A DNA stretch of 64,000 nucleotides from JBDZVM01 sp040255675 (GCA_040255675.1 JBDZVM010000009.1:50467-114466), one strand, 5' to 3'; positions 17,099 to 26,019 are shown, counted from the first letter of the stretch. Notes: a model not told the origin generated them from the sequence alone. Made by a program: numbers and translations.

Positions 17099-19321
17099 CT
17101 AGCGCGCTATTGACTCCAGGATTCCCCGCAGGTCCTTCGCGATTTTAGAGGAATCCATCAGCCGCGCGAGTCGTGAGCCATCGGATTCTTTTCTAAACCG
17201 AACCCCGTAACGCTTGAATACGGCGTCCAGAAGTAGGTCTCCCGGGACAAGTTGCAACTTGCGTCCTTCCCATTCGGCCCCGACCTTCTCCGTTGCGTCT
17301 CGAACTAGATTCGGTGCGCCAGCCTCCAACTTGTCCAGTTCTGCGCGAAGCCGTGCCAGTTCGCTGACTACGGCGTCAATAAGGTGCTGCCCAGTCTCGT
17401 CGCTTAATGCGCTCCTGGAGACAAACCACGGTCGGCACACTTGCTTAATGACGCGACGTCCGATGGTGAAATCCCTTAGCTTGTCACATTCGTCCTTCAA
17501 CACAGCCTGTATCTCGGGGACGTCAATTGACACAGGGCCGAGGCCACCAAGTTCTCGCTTGCTTGAGATGTATTCAGCTATTGCGTAAGGATCATCAAGT
17601 AAGTAGTTTTCTATTTCTCGACGTTCCAGGACATGTACTTCTGCGGTCACACCGACCAGAGCTTTTAGTCGATTGATCTCATCTGGGCTCTGTTCGTCGT
17701 GATCGAGGATGAACGCCATCTTGACTTGTCGCTTATGCAAGAAGTCCATTACGGCTCCAGCTGCATAGTGCGTGAAGTTGCGCACGCCTCCCATTGGGAC
17801 GAAACCAACGTTTGTCCGTGACAGATTCAGTTCAAGGCCATCGCAAAGTTGACGGTAGACCGATTCGTCAGACAACCCTTCTACGAAGATGAGCGTGTCA
17901 AATAGGAATACCGAACTAAGCCGTAACCCTAACTCGCCGGGGATTTCGACTTCAGCTTCGCCGCTCTTTAGATGATGGATTTGCGTAGTAGCGGCGTCTG
18001 GCAGATTTGCCATCCTGCGAACCAAATAGACGTTTTGTGTTCCAGCGGAATCTAGAAAATTTGTAGAATGCGTCGTAATGATTACTTGCGCCTTCTCGGA
18101 GATGGCAAATAGATAATTCATGACAGCGTGTTCCAGAGAGGGGTGCAAGTGTACTTCAGGCTCCTCCACAAGTAGAATCGAAGGGTGAGCAAACTCGACA
18201 TCTAGAATTAACCGCAGAGCTTCACGAATGCCTGATCCATTGAGTTGAACGAGAAAATCATCAACATCTAGTTCTGCGGTAGTCTCCCGGCTGGAGACGA
18301 TACGCCCGTCGCCGGCGAAGGCGTCGATGGAAACGCCCAGTAGGGTGTTAACTGTCGACTGAATCTGTCCAAGTAGCGGCCCGCCCCCGCGACTCATTTT
18401 CAGCTGCAAGAGTCTCGCTGCCTCGCGCTGGCCGATTGGCTCCCGACGATCACCCAGGTGTAAAATCTTGACGTTTCCGAGTGCAGACAGCAAGTCAGTG
18501 ATGTAATTAGGAACAACAGCCGTCTCTCCTGCGAAGATATTGAAGGTTCCGGTGATCGGCGTCTGCAAGACGCGAGTGATTATTTGATCATGGTCAAGGA
18601 CCATGGCATCAATATTTGCTTTGAAACTCGCGTAATCGGCACTCTCGACGATTAGGGTGTCTACATCCCTAATGACTTCAGAATGTATGTTTAGGCGGCG
18701 AAGCAAGAGCGACGTCGACATGCCAGGTCGACGGTCCTTGAATCGCATGTAATCGTCCGCACCGACGGCGAGGCCAGCCTCGGCCAAAGCCTCGCGGCGG
18801 TCGCGAAGGGTCGACGCTTCGTGTGCTTTTGCCGCGATTTCGTTCGCAACTGCATCATCAAGTCTCAGCAGCATCTTTTGAGAAGTGGGTGCGCTGTCAG
18901 ATACCAGTGCTACGGACGCCACGTATCCCACGGGATCAGGGCCGCCGGTAAAGCACAGCTCGATCTCAAGTCTGTGATAGTCGTGCGCGTCGCGCAATGC
19001 GTGCCTTAGTTGCGGTGATTCTTCCTCGATGCCTGCAACAACTGGGCTCAGCTCATCGTCATCGAGCAGGAGGGCAGCCGAAAGCTTGATGGGTTGTTGA
19101 TCCTTGCGGCCGTATCTGTCCGAGACGAGATGCTGTTGGGACCATGGCGAGGCGATTCCAGAGACTTGCCGAAAATAGCGAAAAAACAGATCGATAGCCG
19201 ACAGAATATTCGACTTACCCGAATTATTCTTTCCAATGAGGACATTGAAGTTCCCGCACTCCAGGAGCTCTGTGTGGGCGAGGCTTCGGTAGTTCGCAAA
19301 GTCGACCTGTAAAAGACGCAC
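17099..19321 (-). CDS. AAA ATPase-TOPRIM nuclease, OLD-like or fused PARIS-like defence protein
   Basis: 740 residues from GTG with AGGAG 6 bases upstream. The N-terminal half is an SMC/ABC-like ATPase: FANYRSLAHTELLECGNFNV, Walker A GKNNSGKS (30-37), a signature-like NGSGIREALR (361-370), Walker B ILLVEEPEVHLHP (382 onward) and H-loop TTHST (416-420). The C-terminal half is a TOPRIM nuclease with IFVEGLSDESVY (Glu481), FILDHDEQ (Asp540, Asp542) and REIENYLLD (568-576). OLD proteins have this order. REIENYLL is also typical of DUF4435 nucleases such as AriB, so a single-chain AriA-AriB-like (PARIS) protein is possible. There is no adjacent helicase as in Gabija. Base composition is visibly more AT-rich than the neighbours, and the gene breaks smc-ftsY synteny. 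Probable role: anti-phage defence. Confidence 0.85.
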   Translation of the reverse strand: MRLLQVDFANYRSLAHTELLECGNFNVLIGKNNSGKSNILSAIDLFFRYFRQVSGIASPWSQQHLVSDRYGRKDQQPIKLSAALLLDDDELSPVVAGIEEESPQLRHALRDAHDYHRLEIELCFTGGPDPVGYVASVALVSDSAPTSQKMLLRLDDAVANEIAAKAHEASTLRDRREALAEAGLAVGADDYMRFKDRRPGMSTSLLLRRLNIHSEVIRDVDTLIVESADYASFKANIDAMVLDHDQIITRVLQTPITGTFNIFAGETAVVPNYITDLLSALGNVKILHLGDRREPIGQREAARLLQLKMSRGGGPLLGQIQSTVNTLLGVSIDAFAGDGRIVSSRETTAELDVDDFLVQLNGSGIREALRLILDVEFAHPSILLVEEPEVHLHPSLEHAVMNYLFAISEKAQVIITTHSTNFLDSAGTQNVYLVRRMANLPDAATTQIHHLKSGEAEVEIPGELGLRLSSVFLFDTLIFVEGLSDESVYRQLCDGLELNLSRTNVGFVPMGGVRNFTHYAAGAVMDFLHKRQVKMAFILDHDEQSPDEINRLKALVGVTAEVHVLERREIENYLLDDPYAIAEYISSKRELGGLGPVSIDVPEIQAVLKDECDKLRDFTIGRRVIKQVCRPWFVSRSALSDETGQHLIDAVVSELARLRAELDKLEAGAPNLVRDATEKVGAEWEGRKLQLVPGDLLLDAVFKRYGVRFRKESDGSRLARLMDSSKIAKDLRGILESIAR

Positions 19322-19714
19322 GCCCTACTCCTGTGTGTGATACATAACCGTCGCAGGCGAGTGTAGCGCATCACAAAATGGGGTAAATACGGATGAATCC
19401 GTTTATAGCCAGGGGCCAAGTTTAGCTGCGACCGATGGCACCGTGCCACCTTTTGATTCGGGGAGGGCGCTATGTCTGTCGAAGCTGGCGCGTTCCTCCG
19501 GAGAAACATAGGTGATGAGGGCCTAGGGGGCCTCTCTGTAGCTGCGGCTTCCAGGCTTGTATTTGGATGCGGGCGGTAGGCGTCAAACGCTCGAACCTGT
19601 CGGTTGGCATCGTCGCGCCGCCAACAAAGCCTCTGTGGTTTTGCTTCCCCTCGGGTCGTAATACAAAACAGCGCCAGCGAGTTCCTAGTCGGTATGGCTA
19701 TCGGGGGCGGATGG
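19322..19714. other. Gene-free region upstream of the AAA-TOPRIM gene
   Basis: 393 bases without a supported gene. It must contain the minus-strand promoter of the AAA-TOPRIM gene near 19330-19400. The sequence is more AT-rich than the surroundings up to about 19710 and looks like a scar of inserted or decayed DNA. I found no tRNA, transposase or clear direct repeat. Confidence 0.45.
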
Positions 19715-19909
19715 TTAAGGCTTAGGCCGGCGCGGAGCTGAGCGCGTCTGGACGCGAACAGGTGCCATGTCGGCGCATCTCGACGACGCGAGTGCCCGCA
19801 GTCTGTTGGCGTGTCGCGCGACGTCGTCCGCGATCGAACTCAGCGTGCGAGCGGTGGCCGCGACGCTTTCGGGGTCGTCCGCGACGACGTCGAGATCCCC
19901 ACTTGGCAT
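19715..19909 (-). CDS. Stub related to WXG100-like N-termini, probably a gene remnant
   Basis: 64 residues from ATG 19909 (upstream in-frame starts are possible to 20032, inside ftsY). The first 43 residues, with DPESVAATARTLSSIADD and ANRLRALAS, align with the N-terminus of the toxin-like protein at 60872-62242: A-x-DP-x2-V-x-A-x2-R-x-L-x2-IA-x-D-x-A, then RLRALA. That protein continues into a WXG hairpin; this one ends in an unrelated basic tail. It therefore looks like the truncated 5' end of a secreted WXG100-type gene left at the edge of the smc-ftsY interruption. Whether it is expressed is unknown. Confidence 0.45.
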   Translation of the reverse strand: MPSGDLDVVADDPESVAATARTLSSIADDVARHANRLRALASSRCADMAPVRVQTRSAPRRPKP

Positions 19910-20022
19910 GATCGTGACCGTAGTGGGTTTGCGATCACGCTCGCTGACATCGAATCCGAACCTGTGGACAACGGCAGGTCGCCGACGGTTCGCCGTCCGG
20001 TCGAGATGGGAGACTGCCTCTC

Positions 20023-21213
20023 GTGCAGACAATCATCGAGATCGTCGTCGGTGTCGTCGTCGTGCTGATTCTCGGCGGCGCGTTCTTCTTCAGTTTTCGC
20101 GGACGGCGGGGAGTGGCTGAACGACCGCCGCCGCCGGTATTGCCCCCGCCCGGGCAGGCGCCGGGCCCGGGCGAGAAGTCGGTCGAGGAGCTGGACGCCG
20201 AACTCGACACGGTGATCGAACGGCCGGAGCCTGAGGTCGAGGAGTTCGACACGCTGGCGCCGCCCGAGGTAGAGGCGCCCGAGCCGGCTGCCGGGCGGCT
20301 GGTGCGCCTGCGCGCCCGACTGGCCAGGTCTGAGTCGACGCTCGGCAAGGGCCTGCTCGCGCTGCTCTCGCGCGAGCGGCTCGACGACGACACCTGGGAC
20401 GACGTCGAGAATCTCCTCCTCACCGCCGACGTCGGTGTCGCTGCCACGACCGATCTCGTCGACTCGCTGCGCACGCAGGCGAAGGTCATGGGCGCCCGAA
20501 CGCCTGACGACGCGCGACAACTGCTACGCGACAACCTGATCGTGCTCCTCGACCCTGCGCTCGACCGGTCGCTCGCGACGGTTCGGGCGGACGGCGGCGG
20601 CCCGGCCGTCGTCCTCGTCGTCGGCGTCAACGGCACCGGAAAGACGACGACGGTCGGCAAGCTGGCTCGGCTGCTTGTCGCCGAGGGTCGCCACGTGGTG
20701 CTCGGCGCGGCTGACACGTTCAGGGCCGCGGCCGCCGACCAGCTCGAGACGTGGGGGAGCCGGGTGGGCGCGCAGACGGTTCGCGGGCCCGAGGGGGGCG
20801 ATCCGGCGTCCGTCGCGTTCGATGCCGTGAAGACCGCGACGGAGCTCGAGGCCGACACGGTGCTCATCGACACAGCCGGTCGGTTGCACACCAAGACCGG
20901 TCTGATGGACGAACTCGGCAAGGTCAAGCGCGTCGTCGAAAAGCAAGGTCCGGTCGACGAAGTATTGCTGGTGATTGACGCGACGACCGGCCAAAACGGT
21001 CTCGTGCAGGCTCGCGTTTTCGCCGAAGTGGTCGCGATTACCGGGGTTGTCTTGACAAAACTCGACGGGACGGCGAAGGGCGGCATCGTCATCTCGGTGC
21101 AGCGCGAACTCGGCGTGCCGGTGAAGCTCGTCGGGCTGGGCGAAGGCCCCGACGACCTGGCGCCGTTCGAACCGGAGACGTTCGTCGACGCGCTCCTTGG
21201 TGAAACCGCCTGA
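20023..21213 (+). CDS. ftsY: Signal recognition particle receptor FtsY
   Basis: 396 residues. The SRP receptor GTPase docks translating ribosomes at the membrane. This actinobacterial form has an N-terminal hydrophobic segment (IIEIVVGVVVVLILGGAFFF) followed by a Pro/Glu-rich acidic linker. The NG domain then shows ADVGVAATTDLVD, G1 GVNGTGKTTTVGKL (near residue 201), DTFRAAAADQL, DTAGRLHT and TKLDGTAKGG. GTG 20023 has GGGAGA about 8-13 bases upstream. It pairs functionally with ffh at 26020. A consensus DnaA-box 9-mer TGTGGACAA lies upstream at 19963-19971. Confidence 0.97.
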   Translation: MQTIIEIVVGVVVVLILGGAFFFSFRGRRGVAERPPPPVLPPPGQAPGPGEKSVEELDAELDTVIERPEPEVEEFDTLAPPEVEAPEPAAGRLVRLRARLARSESTLGKGLLALLSRERLDDDTWDDVENLLLTADVGVAATTDLVDSLRTQAKVMGARTPDDARQLLRDNLIVLLDPALDRSLATVRADGGGPAVVLVVGVNGTGKTTTVGKLARLLVAEGRHVVLGAADTFRAAAADQLETWGSRVGAQTVRGPEGGDPASVAFDAVKTATELEADTVLIDTAGRLHTKTGLMDELGKVKRVVEKQGPVDEVLLVIDATTGQNGLVQARVFAEVVAITGVVLTKLDGTAKGGIVISVQRELGVPVKLVGLGEGPDDLAPFEPETFVDALLGETA

Positions 21214-21375
21214 TCCGCTGACTCACCGGTCGAATTCGCGACGTCTCCTGTTGCCAGCCAACACTAAACGTCATAAATCGCGCGCGGACTTTCGGCTGCT
21301 TGCCAACGCCGTCCGGGGCGAGGGACAGTGAGCATGTGCTCGGCGAACATGTGCCGGCGACGAGGGGAGCGCGCC

Positions 21376-21918
21376 ATGCCATTCGGTAACCCGATCCGGC
21401 TCGACCCGATCAGTGCGGCGTGGAATACGGTCGCGAGTTACTCCACGTACGAAGACGCCCAAGAGGCCGTCGACCGGCTCTCCGATGGACAATTTCCCGT
21501 CGAGCATCTCGACATCGTCGGCTCAGATTTGCACTTGGTCGAACGAGTCACCGGCCGCATGACCAAGGCCCGTGCCGCTCTCGCGGGCGCGGGCGGTGGC
21601 GCGTGGTTCGGACTGTTCATCGGTCTGCTGGTCGGCCTGTTCACGACCGGCCCGACATGGCTCGGCCTGATTCTGGGCGGCGTGCTCATCGGCGCGGCAT
21701 GGGGCGCGGTCTTCGGCTTCATCGGCCACGCCGCGACGCGCGGACGACGTGATTTTTCGTCGATGCGCACGCTGGTGGCCAGCCGTTACGACGTCATCGC
21801 CCGAGGCGGAATGGCCGAGCAGGCGCGAGAAGTACTGCGCCGCGCCGGATTCGGCGCGGGGCTGGCGACTCCTGAAGCCGAGCCGCCGCCTCCAGCCACG
21901 CAGTCTCCGCTCAGGTAA
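21376..21918 (+). CDS. General-stress-protein-like membrane protein (YflT/17M-type fold)
   Basis: 180 residues from ATG 21376, with GGGGAG 6 bases upstream. The N-terminal part (VASYSTYEDAQEAVDRLSDG, FPVEHLDIVGSDL) matches the general stress protein 17M/YflT-like domain. A Gly-rich hydrophobic hairpin follows (WFGLFIGLLVGLFTTG, GLILGGVLIGAAWGAVFGFI), as seen in glycine-zipper proteins. The end is Pro-rich. This architecture is common in actinobacteria and lacks a proven function. It stands alone between ftsY and the nitrogen operon. Confidence 0.8.
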   Translation: MPFGNPIRLDPISAAWNTVASYSTYEDAQEAVDRLSDGQFPVEHLDIVGSDLHLVERVTGRMTKARAALAGAGGGAWFGLFIGLLVGLFTTGPTWLGLILGGVLIGAAWGAVFGFIGHAATRGRRDFSSMRTLVASRYDVIARGGMAEQAREVLRRAGFGAGLATPEAEPPPPATQSPLR

Positions 21919-21943
21919 TAGTTGTGTAACACGCCAGCTCAGA

Positions 21944-21996
21944 TTTGACGTCTACGAAACATGACGATGCATTTGCGGTAATGCGCCGACGTCAAA
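21944..21996. promoter_or_regulatory. Inverted repeat and GlnR-like box upstream of amtB
   Basis: Perfect 9-bp arms TTTGACGTC (21944-21952) and GACGTCAAA (21988-21996) flank 35 bases. Within the first part, TTGAC-n6-GAAAC (21945-21960) fits the actinobacterial GlnR half-site pattern GTnAC-n6-GAAAC except at its first base. The location before an amtB-PII-glnD operon supports nitrogen control. Assignment to GlnR is inference. Confidence 0.55.
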
Positions 21997-22034
21997 CTCA
22001 GTTCGTTCTGAAATCTTGATCGGACGGGAGCGAC

Positions 22035-23366
22035 GTGCCAGAACTCGACACGGGCAATACCGCGTGGATGCTCGCCGCCACCGCGCTGGTGCTTCTCATG
22101 ACGCCGGGCCTGGCGTTCTTTTACGGCGGCATGGTGCGCGGCAAGAACGTGCTCGCGATGCTGATGCAAAACTTCGTCTGCCTAGGCCTTGTAAGCGTCT
22201 TGTGGGTGCTCGACCTGTTCAGCGTCGCCTTCGGCAGCGACAAGTGGCATGGCCTTGTCGGCAGCCCGGCGACGTTCGCGGGGTTGAAGCACGGCGCCGA
22301 CCTGTGGTCAACCGGCGTTCCGACCACAGTCATTGCCGCCTTCCAAATCACCTTCGCCATCATTACCCCCGCGCTCATCACGGGCGCCGTCGCCGACCGG
22401 CTCAAGTTCGCGCCGTTCGTGGCGTTCGTGACGGCGTGGTCGGTGTTGGTTTACGCCCCGGTGGCGCACTGGGTGTGGGGTGGGGGCTGGCTCGCCAGTT
22501 TTGACGCCGTCCGCGATGCCGCGACCGGCGCGATTACCAAGCTCGGCGTCGAGGATTTCGCCGGCGGAACAGTGGTGCACATCAATGCCGGTATCGCGGG
22601 GCTGGCATTGACGGTCGTGCTGGGCAGGCGCATCGGGTGGCCGAAGGAGCGTGCGCGTCCGCACAATGTTCCGCTCGTGATGCTCGGCGCCGGATTGTTG
22701 TGGTTCGGCTGGCTCGGCTTCAACGCGGGCAGCGAGATGGCCGCCGACGGAACAGCCGGTTACGCGCTGGTCAATTCCGTTGTCGCCGCGGGCGCGGCGA
22801 TGCTTTCCTGGATTGCGGTCGAAAGGTATCGCGACGGTCATTCAACGACCCTCGGCGCGGCGTCGGGGCTCGTGGCCGGCCTGGTCGCCATCACACCGGC
22901 GTGCGGTTTCGTCACGCCCGTCGGCGCCGTTTTCATCGGCCTCGTTGCCGGCGCGGTTTGCGCGTTAGCCGTGTCGGTGAAGTTCGAGCTGAGGTTTGAC
23001 GATTCGCTTGACGTGTTCGCGGTTCACCTCGTGGGTGGTGTCGTCGGCGCCTTGTCCGTCGGTTTCTTCGGCCAGGACGCCGTCAACTCCCTCGGCCGTG
23101 ACGGCCTCTTCTACGGCGGAGGCGTTGGATTGTTGGGCCGGCAGGCACTCGGCGTTGGGGTGGTCATCGCCTACAGTTTCGTCGTGACGTTCGCGATCGC
23201 GAAAATTATCGATGTCACCATGGGTCTACGTGTCTCGCGTGACGTCGAACTCGAAGGTCTCGACATCAACCTGCACGCCGAATCCGCCTACGATTACGGC
23301 AGTCTTGTGACACACGCTCATTCGCGCGCGCCAGCCATCGCGGGCGCGGAAAGGGTTGACGCATGA
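22035..23366 (+). CDS. amtB: Ammonium transporter AmtB
   Basis: 443 residues with about eleven membrane segments. It conducts ammonium/ammonia across the cytoplasmic membrane. DTGNTAWMLAATALVLLMTPGLAFFYGGMV, split here as DTGNTAWML and MTPGLAFFYGG, is the family N-terminus. The pore histidines lie in VVHINAGIAGLA and VHLVGGVVGAL. The usual C-terminal cytoplasmic tail, where PII docks, follows (MGLRVSRDVELEGLDINLHA). A GTG start with CGGGAG upstream is used. It overlaps the PII gene by 4 bases. Confidence 0.97.
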   Translation: MPELDTGNTAWMLAATALVLLMTPGLAFFYGGMVRGKNVLAMLMQNFVCLGLVSVLWVLDLFSVAFGSDKWHGLVGSPATFAGLKHGADLWSTGVPTTVIAAFQITFAIITPALITGAVADRLKFAPFVAFVTAWSVLVYAPVAHWVWGGGWLASFDAVRDAATGAITKLGVEDFAGGTVVHINAGIAGLALTVVLGRRIGWPKERARPHNVPLVMLGAGLLWFGWLGFNAGSEMAADGTAGYALVNSVVAAGAAMLSWIAVERYRDGHSTTLGAASGLVAGLVAITPACGFVTPVGAVFIGLVAGAVCALAVSVKFELRFDDSLDVFAVHLVGGVVGALSVGFFGQDAVNSLGRDGLFYGGGVGLLGRQALGVGVVIAYSFVVTFAIAKIIDVTMGLRVSRDVELEGLDINLHAESAYDYGSLVTHAHSRAPAIAGAERVDA

Positions 23367-23701
23367 AACTCGTCACCGCGATCGTCAAGCCTTTCAAGCT
23401 GGACGACGTCAAAGCCGCCTTGGAATCGTTCGGCGTCACCGGCATGACGGTGAGTGAGGCTAGTGGGTATGGCCGCCAGCGTGGGCACACCGAGGTCTAT
23501 CGTGGCGCGGAATACGAGATCGACCTGGTGCCCAAGGTGCGCATCGAGGTCCTTGTCGACGACGACGACGCTGACGACGTGGTCGAGGTCATCGTGAAAT
23601 CGGCGCAGACAGGGAAGATTGGCGACGGCAAAGTCTGGGCGGTGCCCGTCGACAGCGTCGTGCGCGTGCGCACTGGCGAACGCGGACCAGGCGCCCTCTG
23701 A
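23363..23701 (+). CDS. glnK: Nitrogen regulatory protein PII (GlnB/GlnK)
   Basis: 112 residues, the exact PII length. MKLVTAIVKPFKLDDVKAAL opens the protein. The T-loop contains GHTEVYRGAEYEIDLVPK with Tyr51, the residue that GlnD uridylylates or adenylylates. The C-terminal B/C-loop region GKIGDGKVWAVPVDSVVRVRTG binds ATP/2-oxoglutarate. It begins inside the amtB stop (ATGA). Pairing with amtB makes GlnK the better name, although actinobacteria often call it GlnB. Confidence 0.97.
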   Translation: MKLVTAIVKPFKLDDVKAALESFGVTGMTVSEASGYGRQRGHTEVYRGAEYEIDLVPKVRIEVLVDDDDADDVVEVIVKSAQTGKIGDGKVWAVPVDSVVRVRTGERGPGAL

Positions 23702-23703
23702 CC

Positions 23704-25977
23704 GTGATGCGACATGTTCCCGAATTGAGTCTGGGGGGCGCGGCGGGCGCGCTCGAAAGCGAGCGCGCCCGCCGCGGTATCGAAGCTGACGCCTGGTTGA
23801 CCGAATTGCTCGCCGACACAGACGGCGTCGCGTTGGTTGCCGTGGGCGGGTATGGTCGCCGTGACCTTGGTCCGGGCAGCGATCTCGACGTGCTGATGCT
23901 TCACGACGGCAGGCCCGATATCGCTGCTGTGGCCGACAAAGTCTGGTATCCAGTTTGGGATTCTGGCACCAGGCTCGACCACTCCGTGCGCACCGTCGCC
24001 GAAGCCGCGCACGTCGCGAACGACGACCTGAGGGCGGCACTCGGACTTGTGTATGCACGTCATGTCGCGGGCGATGCGGAATTGACCGCGCGGCTGCGCC
24101 AAGAAATCCTTGCCCTATGGCGAAAAAACGCACCCAAACGGCTGCCGCTGCTGCGGGAAATGGTGCGTGAACGCGCGGAAAGGTTTGGCGAAGTCGCGTT
24201 TCTCCTCGAGCCGGATTTGAAGGAAGCGCGCGGCGGGCTTCGTGACGTGCACGCGCTCGAAGCGATCGCGGCCGCGTGGATCGCCCCCGGCCCCGGACCG
24301 TCGGTACGTGCCGCGTATCGCCAGCTCATCGACGTCCGCGATGTTCTGCAGGAATCGAGTAACCGGCCGACGACGCGGCTCGTCGCCCAAGAGCAGGCCG
24401 CGATTGCGCGAAAACTCGGGCTTCCTGACGCTGACGCGTTGTTACGACACGTGAGCGCGGCCGCCCGCGCGATTGCCTACGCGAGCGACATTACGTGGCG
24501 CAGCGTTGAAGGCAGTTTGCGGCGACGTCCGAAACCGCAGCGGAAACCGCTCGCCGACGGAATCGTCGAGCAAGACGGCGAAGCCGTGCTCGCGAGGAAC
24601 GTCGACGCGTCCGCCGACCCGTTACTCGTGCTGCGCGCGGCCGCGGCGGCCGCGCAGAACGGGCTCACGTTGGCGCCGCCTACCGTCGAATATCTCGCCA
24701 ATTCTTGCCCGCCGCTGCCTGTACCGTGGCCGCCGTCAGCACGTGACGCGTTCGTCGCGTTGCTTGGCGCCGGTCGGCCGACTTTGTCAGTTTTCGAGGC
24801 CCTCGACCAGGCGGGCCTCATGACGAAGCTCGTACCCGAATGGGAAAGTGTGCGTTATCGCCGCCAACGCAATCCACTGCACCGATTCACCGTCGACCGG
24901 CACCTCGTCGAGACCGCGATCGAGGCCGCCGCGCTGACACGGCGGGTTTCTCGGCCTGACCTGTTGTTGCTCGGCGCCTTCTTTCACGACATCGGCAAGG
25001 GTTTCGATGGCGCCGATCACTCCGAAGCCGGCGCTGCCGTCGTCGAAGGCATCGCGAAACGAATGGGCCTCGGCCCGGCTGACACGACGACGCTGGTGTC
25101 GATGCTTCAACACCACTTGTTGCTGCCGCACACGGCGACACGGCGCGACCTCGACGACCCGGCCACCGTTGCCCGGGTCGCCGAAACAGTCGGCACCCCG
25201 TTGCTGCTCGAGCTGCTCGCCGCGCTTACCGAAGCTGACGCGCGAGCCACCGGCACCGGAGTCTGGGACGGCTGGAAAGCGCGGCTGGTCGCCGATTTGG
25301 TGGGCCGGACGTCGGCGGTGTTGTCGGGTGGCGCGATTCCCCGGGCGGACGTCCAGGTGCCGCCGTCCGCCATCGCACTCGCCGAACGCGGTCGGCTTGC
25401 CGTCGTCGCCGAGTCGAGTGACGGCGAGAGCCGAGTCACGGTGATTGCTCCCGACCAGCCGGGCTTGTTGTGGCGGTCGGCAGGCGTGCTCGCGTTGCAC
25501 CGGCTCGCGGTGCGCGCGGCCACCGCCACGTCGGTCGGCCAGACCGCGGTGACGATTTTCGATGTCGAGCCCGCCTACCTCGGCGAGGTCGACGCGGGCC
25601 GTATTCAAGACGACCTCCGGCGCGCGCTCGACGGCAGTCTCGACCTGGTCGATCGGCTGGCACGCAGGGCGGCCACCGGCCGATCGGCGAAGACCATCGC
25701 GATGCCCGCGCCCCTCGTGCTGTTGATCGAAGACGCGTCGAATTCGGCGACCGTGCTCGAGGTACGCGCGCATGACACCCCAGGGTTGCTGTTCAGGATC
25801 GCGCGGGCGCTGGCCGCGCAGAAACTCGACGTCCAATCTGCTCGTGTCGAAACTCTTGGCGCGGAAGTGGTCGACGCGTTCTACCTCGCCGACACCGATG
25901 GTCGCGCGCTCGATGCCCGCCGCGCCGAGGCCGCCCGCCGGTCGGTTGAAGCGGCGCTGGAGTCCGAGACCGCGTGA
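23704..25977 (+). CDS. glnD: PII nucleotidyltransferase GlnD
   Basis: 757 residues. This bifunctional enzyme modifies and de-modifies PII in response to glutamine. The nucleotidyltransferase motif GGYGRRDLGPGSDLDVLM is near residues 46-63. The HD hydrolase motif FFHDIGKGFDGADHSEAG is near residue 427. Two C-terminal ACT domains (IAPDQPGLLWRSAGVLALHR and EVRAHDTPGLLFRIARALA) sense glutamine. In actinobacteria this enzyme commonly adenylylates PII. GTG 23704 or ATG 23707 may be the start; either lies just after the PII stop. It closes the amtB-glnK-glnD operon. Confidence 0.96.
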   Translation: MMRHVPELSLGGAAGALESERARRGIEADAWLTELLADTDGVALVAVGGYGRRDLGPGSDLDVLMLHDGRPDIAAVADKVWYPVWDSGTRLDHSVRTVAEAAHVANDDLRAALGLVYARHVAGDAELTARLRQEILALWRKNAPKRLPLLREMVRERAERFGEVAFLLEPDLKEARGGLRDVHALEAIAAAWIAPGPGPSVRAAYRQLIDVRDVLQESSNRPTTRLVAQEQAAIARKLGLPDADALLRHVSAAARAIAYASDITWRSVEGSLRRRPKPQRKPLADGIVEQDGEAVLARNVDASADPLLVLRAAAAAAQNGLTLAPPTVEYLANSCPPLPVPWPPSARDAFVALLGAGRPTLSVFEALDQAGLMTKLVPEWESVRYRRQRNPLHRFTVDRHLVETAIEAAALTRRVSRPDLLLLGAFFHDIGKGFDGADHSEAGAAVVEGIAKRMGLGPADTTTLVSMLQHHLLLPHTATRRDLDDPATVARVAETVGTPLLLELLAALTEADARATGTGVWDGWKARLVADLVGRTSAVLSGGAIPRADVQVPPSAIALAERGRLAVVAESSDGESRVTVIAPDQPGLLWRSAGVLALHRLAVRAATATSVGQTAVTIFDVEPAYLGEVDAGRIQDDLRRALDGSLDLVDRLARRAATGRSAKTIAMPAPLVLLIEDASNSATVLEVRAHDTPGLLFRIARALAAQKLDVQSARVETLGAEVVDAFYLADTDGRALDARRAEAARRSVEAALESETA

Positions 25978-26006
25978 TCGCGGCGAAGGGGCGCGTGATG
26001 GCCCGG

Positions 26007-26012
26007 TAGGCT
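26007..26012 (+). promoter_or_regulatory. -10 box of a leaderless ffh promoter
   Basis: TAGGCT ends exactly 7 bases before the ffh GTG at 26020, with no Shine-Dalgarno sequence between. This is the spacing expected when transcription begins at the start codon. Confidence 0.6.
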
Positions 26013-26019
26013 GGCACCC

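Noticed and set aside
17214..17588. Plus-strand open frame opposite the AAA-TOPRIM gene
   Set aside because: It lacks recognisable motifs and lies wholly antisense to a protein with complete ATPase and TOPRIM motifs.
16969..19361. 11-bp inverted repeat CTCGCCTGCGA as transposon ends around the AAA-TOPRIM gene
   Set aside because: The motif is nearly self-palindromic, short for a GC-rich genome, lies inside the gap rather than at clear borders, and no target-site duplication or transposase is visible; kept only as a remark.
19963..19971. DnaA-box 9-mer TGTGGACAA upstream of ftsY, and another at 47683-47691
   Set aside because: Two isolated 9-mers in 64 kb are about what chance allows, with no cluster, AT-rich region or dnaA/dnaN genes, so an origin is not supported.
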